Shown here one piece after another: positions 17,054 through 23,637 of a stretch of DNA of 35,949 bases. A program made the position numbers and the translations under genes. Source of the stretch: Rhizobiaceae bacterium (GTDB lineage Bacteria; Pseudomonadota; Alphaproteobacteria; Rhizobiales; Rhizobiaceae). The stretch is from NCBI GenBank assembly GCA_019635715.1, contig JAHBYY010000047.1, positions 1-35,949 of the forward strand, read 5' to 3'. Within the stretch, counting starts at the first letter, position 1. The number at the start of each line of letters is the position of its first letter. Under the pieces are notes generated by a model that worked only from the letters and a program-made list of their open reading frames with translations, made no database searches and was not told where the DNA came from.

Positions 17054-18402
17054 GTTCGGCCCATGGAAGCTTCGGCCGCACCACGCCGCCGACGCAGCGG
17101 GTCCTGCAGGCCGGCGAGGCGATCGCCGCGCTGAAAGGCGGCGCCACCTATCCGGCGATGCTGCTGCCCTACGGCAACGGCCGCTCCTACGGCGATTCCT
17201 GCCAGAACCAGGACGGCCTCGTCGTCGACATGCGCAGCCTCGACCGGATCGAGAGCTTCGACCCGCGGACGGGCCTGCTCGTCGCACAGGCCGGTGTCCA
17301 ACTCGCGCAGATCATCGATCATGCGGCTCCCTACGGATTCTTTCCCGCAGTGGTGCCCGGAACGAAGTTCGTGACGCTCGGCGGCGCCATCGCCAACGAC
17401 GTGCACGGCAAGAACCATCATCGCCGCGGAACGTTCGGCTGCCATGTCGAGGCGATCGAACTGCTGCGCTCGGACGGCAAGACCTACACCTGCACGCGAA
17501 GCTCGAATGCGCGGCTGCTGACGGCGACCATCGGCGGCATGGGGCTGACGGGCCTGATCCTGTCGGCGACCATCCGGCTGATGCCGGTGGGCTCGATCGA
17601 CGTGGTCGAGACGGTGACGCCGTTCGGCAGCCTCGACGCCTATTTCGACCGGGCCGAGGAGGCCGATCGCGACAATGAATACGCCGTCGCCTGGATCGAC
17701 CAGCTTGCCGGCGGACGGGCCGCGGGCCGCGGCCTGCTGCTGACGGGCAATCATGCGCAGCGCGGCCAAAGCGTGGCTCCGGCCAGGGCCGGCGGACGCT
17801 CGGTGCCGTTCCAGCCGCCGATCAACGTGCTCAACCGGCCGTTCCTCAAGGCGTTCAACGCCGCCTATCGCTGGAGCCGCAGCCGCAATCCTGCGCCACA
17901 ACCGGCGAGCTGCGAGAAATTCTTCTTCCCGCTGGACGGAGTGCGCAACTGGAACCGGCTCTACGGACCGAGGGGCCTGTTCCAGCATCAGAGCGTCATT
18001 CCGCTCGATGCGGCGCGCCACACGGTGCCGGTGCTGCTGCACGCGGCGCGCGAGGCCGGGCAGGGGTCGTTCCTCACCGTGCTGAAGCGGTTCGGCGACC
18101 TCCGCTCGCCGGGCATGATCTCGTTCCCGCGCCCCGGCTACACGTTGACGCTCGACTTTCCGAATGGCGGCGCTGCGACGCTGGCGCTGCTGTCCGAGCT
18201 CGACGCCATCACCGTCGCCGCCGGCGGCGGCGTCAACCCCTACAAGGACGCGCGCATGTCGGCCGCGACGTTCGCGGCGACGTTCCCGGACTGGCAGCGG
18301 CTCGAGAACATGCGCGACCCCGCCTTCATGTCGAGCTTCTGGTCGCGCACGGCGATGCGGCTCAAGCTCCGCGACCACGCGGCGCTGAAGGCCGCGGAGT
18401 AG
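17050..18402 (+). CDS. DprE1-like FAD-dependent polyprenylphosphoryl-ribose 2'-oxidase
   Basis: A 450-residue VAO/PCMH-type flavoprotein aligning along its length with mycobacterial DprE1. Conserved segments are YGNGRSYGDS (41-50), PGTKFVTLGGAIANDVHGKNHH (103-124), FFFPLDGVRNWNRLYGP (291-307) and Lys399 in PYKDAR, matching the essential DprE1 Lys418. DprE1 oxidises the C2 hydroxyl of decaprenylphosphoryl-ribose to the ketone on the way to arabinose. The residue equivalent to the benzothiazinone-reactive Cys387 is Thr367 here. The start is the ATG inside the UbiA stop (ATGA). A 110-bp gap follows, the largest within the operon. Confidence 0.9.
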   Translation: MSSAHGSFGRTTPPTQRVLQAGEAIAALKGGATYPAMLLPYGNGRSYGDSCQNQDGLVVDMRSLDRIESFDPRTGLLVAQAGVQLAQIIDHAAPYGFFPAVVPGTKFVTLGGAIANDVHGKNHHRRGTFGCHVEAIELLRSDGKTYTCTRSSNARLLTATIGGMGLTGLILSATIRLMPVGSIDVVETVTPFGSLDAYFDRAEEADRDNEYAVAWIDQLAGGRAAGRGLLLTGNHAQRGQSVAPARAGGRSVPFQPPINVLNRPFLKAFNAAYRWSRSRNPAPQPASCEKFFFPLDGVRNWNRLYGPRGLFQHQSVIPLDAARHTVPVLLHAAREAGQGSFLTVLKRFGDLRSPGMISFPRPGYTLTLDFPNGGAATLALLSELDAITVAAGGGVNPYKDARMSAATFAATFPDWQRLENMRDPAFMSSFWSRTAMRLKLRDHAALKAAE

Positions 18403-18512
18403 CAATGGAGCGACGATCCGCGGGAAGCAGACAAGTTTAATCGAATGCCGCGCCAGACTTCACCGGAATTTTCCAAGTCGCTGCTAGGACTGGAAACAAC
18501 AGAGCGAGAGCC

Positions 18513-18944
18513 ATGAAGTTCCTGCCATTCATCCTTTTCACGGTGCTGACCAACGCCGCGGCGCAGCTCATGCTCAAGCAGGGCATGATGTCGCTCGGCG
18601 GCATATCCTTCGCGGCCAATCCGATCCTCAAGCTGCTGCAGATCGTCTTCAGCCCCTGGGTGTTCCTCGGCCTGTGCACCTTCGTCATCTCGATGGCCTC
18701 GCATCTCTACGTGCTGTCGAAGGTGGAGCTGTCCTTCGCCTATCCGTTCCTCAGCCTCGCCTATGTGGCGGTCGCGATCTTCGCCTATTTCATCTTCCGC
18801 GAGGACCTGAACGCCTGGCGCATCGCCGGGATCGGCTTCATCTGCGTCGGCACCGTGCTGATCGCGCAAAGCGGCCGCGAAAGCCATGACGATGGCACGA
18901 AGCTTGCGGCTGCCCCCATGCAAACCAGCGAGATCTCAAAATGA
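18513..18944 (+). CDS. Small EamA/SMR-like transporter, candidate lipid-linked sugar flippase
   Basis: A 143-residue protein with four predicted transmembrane helices (about 3-20, 45-65, 70-92, 98-120) and an EamA/DMT-type pattern (NAAAQLMLKQG near the start; FAYPFLSLAYVAVAIFAYFIFRED in the middle). Its size matches ArnE/ArnF, the subunits that flip undecaprenyl-phosphate-aminoarabinose. The context between a DprE1-like oxidase and a sugar SDR suggests it moves the lipid-linked pentose to the periplasmic face. It overlaps the SDR gene by 4 bp. A multidrug efflux role cannot be excluded from sequence alone. Confidence 0.82.
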   Translation: MKFLPFILFTVLTNAAAQLMLKQGMMSLGGISFAANPILKLLQIVFSPWVFLGLCTFVISMASHLYVLSKVELSFAYPFLSLAYVAVAIFAYFIFREDLNAWRIAGIGFICVGTVLIAQSGRESHDDGTKLAAAPMQTSEISK

Positions 18945-19948
18945 GACACATCATCTTCGGCGGCGACGGCTTCGTCGGTCGCCATCTTGCCCCCAAGCTG
19001 GTCGCCGACGGCCACGAAGTGATCGTCGCCGACATCGCGCGTACCGCGACCCAGAACTATCGCAGTGCAGCCTTCGTGCATTGCGACGTGACCGACACGG
19101 CCTCGGTGCAGGCGGTCGGCATCCAGGCCGACGACATGGTCTACAATCTGTCGGCCAAGATGCTGTCGCCGATCCAGGTGCGGGCCAAGCGGCACGACTT
19201 CTTCTATCCCGTCAACTATTTCGGGACGAAGAACATCATCCATGCCATGGCCGACGCCGGCGCGCCGAACCTGGTGCATTTCACCACCGACATGATCTAC
19301 GGCCACACGAAAGTGACGCCGATGACCGAGGACCACCCGGTCGCGCCGCTCGGCGAATACGGCATGTCGAAATGGGAGACCGAGAAGCTGGCGGCCGACT
19401 GGCGGCAGCGCGGCATGCGGATCTCGCTGTTCCGTCCGCGCCTGATCATCGGACCCGGCCGTCTCGGCATCCTCGAGAAGCTGTTCAAGCTGATCGACAT
19501 GAACCTGCCCGTGCCGATGATCGGATCGGGCCGCAATCCGTACCAGTTCATCTCGGTGTTCGACTGCGCCGAGGCGGCGAGGCTCGCCTTCAAGGCCGGC
19601 GTACCCAACGAAGCCTACAATCTCGGCTCGCTCAATCCGCCGCCGGTGAAGAAGCTCCTCGGCGACCTGATCCGCCACGCCGGGTCGAAGTCGTTGCTGA
19701 TACCGACCCCCGGCTGGGCCGTGAAGCGCACGCTCGACCTGCTCGACCTGATGAACATGCCGATCATGGATCCCGAGCAGTACCTCATCGCCGACGAGGA
19801 GTGCGTGCTCGACGTGTCCAAGGGCAGGCGCGATCTCGGCTGGGTTCCCCAGTACCGCGACGAGGACATGCTGATCGCCGCCTACAGCGAGTACCGCGCC
19901 AAGAAGGCCGGGCGCGCGCCGTCCGCCGCCCACGTCCCCGCAGAGTGA
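18941..19948 (+). CDS. Extended SDR, NAD-dependent sugar epimerase/dehydratase family
   Basis: A 335-residue extended short-chain dehydrogenase/reductase. The NAD-binding GGDGFVG (7-13), TTD (115-117) and catalytic Tyr140/Lys144 in YGMSK are present. Mycobacteria reduce the DprE1 ketone with DprE2, a classical SDR of about 250 residues; no such gene is seen here, so this extended SDR is the candidate for the reduction or for a different sugar modification. It lies between the transporter gene (ATGA overlap) and the aminotransferase gene (11-bp gap). Whether it acts on a lipid-linked or nucleotide-linked sugar cannot be told. Confidence 0.88.
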   Translation: MRHIIFGGDGFVGRHLAPKLVADGHEVIVADIARTATQNYRSAAFVHCDVTDTASVQAVGIQADDMVYNLSAKMLSPIQVRAKRHDFFYPVNYFGTKNIIHAMADAGAPNLVHFTTDMIYGHTKVTPMTEDHPVAPLGEYGMSKWETEKLAADWRQRGMRISLFRPRLIIGPGRLGILEKLFKLIDMNLPVPMIGSGRNPYQFISVFDCAEAARLAFKAGVPNEAYNLGSLNPPPVKKLLGDLIRHAGSKSLLIPTPGWAVKRTLDLLDLMNMPIMDPEQYLIADEECVLDVSKGRRDLGWVPQYRDEDMLIAAYSEYRAKKAGRAPSAAHVPAE

Positions 19949-19959
19949 AGGACCAGACG

Positions 19960-21432
19960 ATGACCATCATGACCAAGCCCGAGACTCTTGCGGCACGCGC
20001 CCGGATCGACGCACCGGCGATCAACGCGCCGCTGACGCCCAAGCCGGCCCTGATCACCGTCGAGCAGGCCAAGGCGATGGACGTCGCCCGCCTGACCGAC
20101 CTGTTCAAGACGCATGTGAATCCCGGCCAGCTTCACTTCATGAAGCTGCTCGGCTTCCACAAGATCAAGATCGAGCGCGCCGAGGGCATGCACTACGTCG
20201 ATCAGAACGGCCGCAAGATCCTCGACTTCTTCGGCGGATTCGGCTCGCTGGCCTTCGGCCACAACCATCCGAAGGTGCTGGCGGCCCGCCAGAAGTTCCA
20301 GGAGGAGAAGCGCCAGGAGATCGCCATCGCCTTCATGTCGCAATATGCGACGGCGCTCGCCCACAATCTGGCGCAGTGCTCGCCCGGCGATCTCGACATG
20401 GTGTTCCTCGGCTCGTCGGGCTCCGAGGCGATGGAGGCCGCCGTCAAGGTCGCCGAGCGCGCCGCCGGCCCGAAGCGGCCGAAAATCGTCTATGCGGAGA
20501 ATTCCTTCCACGGCAAGACGAAGGGCGTGCTGGCGATCACCGACGGGCAGCTCTACCGCGCCGACTTCAAGGTGGCCGACAACACGGTGCGCGTGCCGTT
20601 CGGCGACATCAACGCGATCGAGCGGGCGTTCCGCAGCGATCCGGAGATCGGCGTCATCGTGCTGGAGACCATCCAGGGCGGCGGCGGCATCATCCAGGCG
20701 CCGGCCGAATTCTGGCAGAAGCTGCGGGCGCTGTGCGACCAGTACGGCGTGCTGTGGGTCGCCGACGAGGTGCAGTGCGGATATGGCCGCTCCGGCCGCT
20801 TCTACGCCTTCGAGCATTACGGCGTCGTGCCGGACGTGACGGCACTGGCCAAGTCGCTCGGCGCCGGCAAGGCGGCGGTCGGCGCGATGATCGCCCGGCG
20901 CGAGGTCTACATGAAGGCCTACGGCACGCCGAAGACGGCGATGATCCACGCCATGGCCACGTTCGGCGGCATCGGCGAGGCCTGCGTCACGGCGATCGAA
21001 GGCCTGAACGTGCTCTACGACGAAGGCCTGATCGACAATTCGGCGGTCGTCGGCAGCTACCTGCTGGAGCGACTGGAAGCCGTGAAGGCCAAGTATCCGA
21101 AGATCGTCAAGGACGTTCGCGGCAAGGGCCTGATGATCGGCCTCGAATTCCACGACTTCTCGCAGACGCTGCCGCTGGTGCTGCGTCCTGTCGTCAGCGT
21201 GCTCGACGACAAGCTGAAGGGCTCGCTGTCGGGTTTCGTCGGATCGCTGCTGCTGCGCGACTACAACGTGCTCGTCGCCTTCACCGAATACAACCGCAAC
21301 GTCATCCGGCTGGAGCCGCCGCTGATCTGCGGCAGGGAGCATGTCGACCAGTTCGTCGATGCGCTGGACGATCTGCTGTCGCGCGGCATCGTCTCGATCG
21401 TCAAGGACTTCGTGAAGAGCCAGATGAACTGA
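19960..21432 (+). CDS. Class III PLP-dependent aminotransferase
   Basis: A 490-residue class III (ornithine/GABA/acetylornithine-type) transaminase. GSSGSEAMEAAVK (151-163), NSFHGKT (181-187), the Asp269-Glu270 pair in WVADEVQCGYGRSG and the Schiff-base Lys298 in ALAKSLGAGK are all in place. It is about 40-60 residues longer than most family members, mainly through an N-terminal extension. Its place in a lipid-pentose operon suggests it aminates a sugar-derived aldehyde or ketone. A precedent is HpnO, a class III enzyme that aminates a ribose-derived hopanoid side chain. A separate role with an ordinary amino acid remains possible. GAAGGA about 8 nt upstream of the ATG supports the start. Confidence 0.9.
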   Translation: MTIMTKPETLAARARIDAPAINAPLTPKPALITVEQAKAMDVARLTDLFKTHVNPGQLHFMKLLGFHKIKIERAEGMHYVDQNGRKILDFFGGFGSLAFGHNHPKVLAARQKFQEEKRQEIAIAFMSQYATALAHNLAQCSPGDLDMVFLGSSGSEAMEAAVKVAERAAGPKRPKIVYAENSFHGKTKGVLAITDGQLYRADFKVADNTVRVPFGDINAIERAFRSDPEIGVIVLETIQGGGGIIQAPAEFWQKLRALCDQYGVLWVADEVQCGYGRSGRFYAFEHYGVVPDVTALAKSLGAGKAAVGAMIARREVYMKAYGTPKTAMIHAMATFGGIGEACVTAIEGLNVLYDEGLIDNSAVVGSYLLERLEAVKAKYPKIVKDVRGKGLMIGLEFHDFSQTLPLVLRPVVSVLDDKLKGSLSGFVGSLLLRDYNVLVAFTEYNRNVIRLEPPLICGREHVDQFVDALDDLLSRGIVSIVKDFVKSQMN

Positions 21433-21495
21433 CGCAGCCTTCGCCGCGCGAGAGGCCGGCGTCGACATGCTCAAACGAAATTCAGGGGATTGGGA

Positions 21496-22689
21496 ATGAT
21501 CGATACCGGGCAGACCGCGATAGGCTGGGCGCTTTCCACCGACGCCGCCGAAGGCGCGCGCAGGACGCTGACGCAGAGGATGTTCCTGGACCGCCTGTCC
21601 GGCATCCTGTTCGTCGGCATGTTCCTGCTGATCGCCGTCTACACGGTGGTTCGGCCGGACTACAACTGGGACATGGTGGCCTATGTCGCCGCCGCGCTGG
21701 AGGACGAGATCCAGGATCCGGTCGCCCTCCATGCGGAGACCTGGCGGGAGATCGAGAAGGGGGCCCAGCCGGCGCAGCTCTACGAAATCCAGCAGGGCAA
21801 TCCCTACAATGTCCACCAATGGACCAACCCGGTCGATTTCGAATCGCAGCTCTCGATGTACCGTGTGAAGGTCGGCTACATCTGGATGCTGCAGGCGCTG
21901 GCGCCGCTCGCCGGCATGGTGGATGCGGCGATCATGCTCAGCATCATCCCGACGCTGGTCATCGGCGGGCTCTGCCTGCTGTGGCTGCGCGAGGCCGACG
22001 CCGTGCAGGGCATGCTGATCGTCGGGCCAGCCCTGATCGTCTCGGACCTGTTCCATATGGCGACGGCGATCACGCCGGACATGATGCTGGCGGCCGTCTC
22101 GCTGACCGCGATCTACATGCTGTGGAAAGGCAAGGACCTTGCCGCCTGCCTGCTGCTCTTCGCCTCCGTCTTCGTGCGGCCCGACAACATCGTCGTCGTC
22201 TTCGCGTTCCTCGTCACGGCGGTGCTGTTCGGCTGGCGGCTGCTCCCGTTCCTCGTCACATTCGTGGCGTCGCTCGGCGCCTGCGTGGTGATCTCCAAGC
22301 TTGGTGATCATCCCGGCTGGTGGGCACACTTCTACTTCTCCTGCGTGCAGATCCAGAACTCGATGGTCGACTTCCATCCGCCGTTCACCATCACCGCCTT
22401 CCTGCACGGCTACGTCCGCGGCACGCTGGTGGCGCTCGCCGACAATGACTGGCCGCCGATCCTGGTGATCTGCCTCGCCGCCTGGGCGCTGCTCGCCAAG
22501 GCGGGGCGCATCCCGGCCGCCGGCCGCGGTCATGCCCTGCTCTTCGCCATGGCGATCGGGACGCTCGGCAAGTTCGCCAGCTTCCCGCTGCCGGACGACC
22601 GCTTCTACTTCGTCACCATCGCCGGCATGGCGATCCTGCTGGTCGTCCTCTGGAAGCCGCGCTTCGATGTTGCGCCGGCAAGGAACTGA
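21496..22689 (+). CDS. Polytopic membrane protein, possible GT-C-type glycosyltransferase
   Basis: A 397-residue integral membrane protein with about nine to ten hydrophobic helices. After the first helix comes a short acidic loop, VRPDYNWDMVAYVAA (52-66), where GT-C glycosyltransferases that use polyprenyl-phosphate sugars carry their catalytic acid; Asp55 and Asp59 are the candidates. A larger loop of about 50 residues follows. I do not recognise a named family. Because the operon makes a lipid-linked pentose and encodes a possible flippase, a periplasmic transferase is the expected missing piece. The ATG at 21496 with GGGGAT upstream was preferred over a TTG two codons earlier. FkbM follows 3 bp later. 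Confidence 0.75.
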   Translation: MIDTGQTAIGWALSTDAAEGARRTLTQRMFLDRLSGILFVGMFLLIAVYTVVRPDYNWDMVAYVAAALEDEIQDPVALHAETWREIEKGAQPAQLYEIQQGNPYNVHQWTNPVDFESQLSMYRVKVGYIWMLQALAPLAGMVDAAIMLSIIPTLVIGGLCLLWLREADAVQGMLIVGPALIVSDLFHMATAITPDMMLAAVSLTAIYMLWKGKDLAACLLLFASVFVRPDNIVVVFAFLVTAVLFGWRLLPFLVTFVASLGACVVISKLGDHPGWWAHFYFSCVQIQNSMVDFHPPFTITAFLHGYVRGTLVALADNDWPPILVICLAAWALLAKAGRIPAAGRGHALLFAMAIGTLGKFASFPLPDDRFYFVTIAGMAILLVVLWKPRFDVAPARN

Positions 22690-22692
22690 GCC

Positions 22693-23454
22693 ATGAGCCT
22701 CACGTCGAACCTTTCGCATCTCGCCCGCAAATGGGTGTCGCTCGGCTTGCCGGTCGGCGTGCTCGACCGGGCCCCGGCACTGCGCGGCACGCGCTTCCTG
22801 GCGCAGGCGGCGCGGCGTGCCCGCCGGGGCGGCCGGCCGTTCCAGATGGTCAATGTCGGGGCCTGCGACGGCGCGCTGTTCGACGACGTGACGCCGTGGC
22901 TCAACCGCATTCCGGGGGCGCGGGCCGTGCTGGTCGAGCCGATCCCCTACAACCAGAAGCGGCTGCGCGCCAACTATCCGGACACGACACGCTTCGTCAT
23001 CGAGCCCGTCGCGGTGACCAGGGCCAAGGGATCGATCCGCGTCAAGACCTTCGATGCCGCCGCGCTCGAAGCCGGGACGCTGCCGATCGAGTTCATCGGC
23101 TGCTCGTCGATCACCGACACCAACCTGATGTCGGGCAAGAACGCCTGGGGCGAGGCGGACGCCAACTTCAACAAGTTCGCGCCGTACCTCAAGGACATCG
23201 ACGTTCCCAGCGATACGCTGCAGGACATCCTCGACCGCAACCGCGTCGAGCATATCGACGCCTTCCTGGTCGACTGCGAGGGCGCCGACTGGATCGTCTT
23301 CGAGCAGCTCGACATCGAGCGCTACCGCCCGGGCATGATCAAGGTCGAGATCGGCGCCTTGCCGGCCGACGAGATCGGCAAGGTGCTGGTGAAGCTCAAG
23401 ACCGCCGGGTATTCGGTGGGGCTCTACGCGGAGGACGTCTGGGCGTTCGCATAA
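22693..23454 (+). CDS. FkbM-family SAM-dependent methyltransferase
   Basis: A 253-residue class I methyltransferase. The SAM-binding motif VNVGACDG (53-60), VLVEPIPYN for the second strand and the FkbM-type DAFLVDCEGADW near residue 195 are visible. FkbM enzymes O-methylate hydroxyls of polyketides, sugars and glycans. As the last gene of the pentose operon, 3 bp after the membrane protein, it probably methylates the sugar or the finished glycan. No signal peptide or membrane helix, so it acts in the cytoplasm. Acceptor unknown. Confidence 0.88.
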   Translation: MSLTSNLSHLARKWVSLGLPVGVLDRAPALRGTRFLAQAARRARRGGRPFQMVNVGACDGALFDDVTPWLNRIPGARAVLVEPIPYNQKRLRANYPDTTRFVIEPVAVTRAKGSIRVKTFDAAALEAGTLPIEFIGCSSITDTNLMSGKNAWGEADANFNKFAPYLKDIDVPSDTLQDILDRNRVEHIDAFLVDCEGADWIVFEQLDIERYRPGMIKVEIGALPADEIGKVLVKLKTAGYSVGLYAEDVWAFA

Positions 23455-23599
23455 GGATGCGCAGGCGGGTTTCCTCCAGCCTGCCCCTAGCTGGCCTCCC
23501 CGTTCCTTGAATTTCCGCGTTGACCGAGGCTCGATCCTCCTCGGGTCGCCGGGCGTTTCGGCGATGTCGCAAACAGGCTGCAATCCGGCCGAAGCGCCT

Positions 23600-23610
23600 T
23601 ATAGTGTGCG
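23600..23610 (+). promoter_or_regulatory. Putative -10 region of the third DAO-GcvT gene
   Basis: TATAGT (23600-23605, one mismatch to the sigma-70 consensus) followed by GTGCG lies 33 bp before the ATG at 23638. The flanks resemble the sequence upstream of soxB (12331-12340). No convincing -35 box was found. Confidence 0.35.
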
Positions 23611-23637
23611 CCGCATCTCCAGTTCAGGGTCGCGGCA

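Noticed and set aside
18513-18944. EmrE-type multidrug efflux pump as the primary call
   Set aside because: Size allows it, but the gene overlaps the sugar SDR and follows the DprE1-like gene, so an ArnE/F-like flippase role fits better; drug efflux is kept as an alternative.
19882-23583. A 1233-codon open frame on the minus strand across the pentose operon
   Set aside because: It crosses four recognised genes in antisense and shows no family motifs. It is a shadow of their codon bias.
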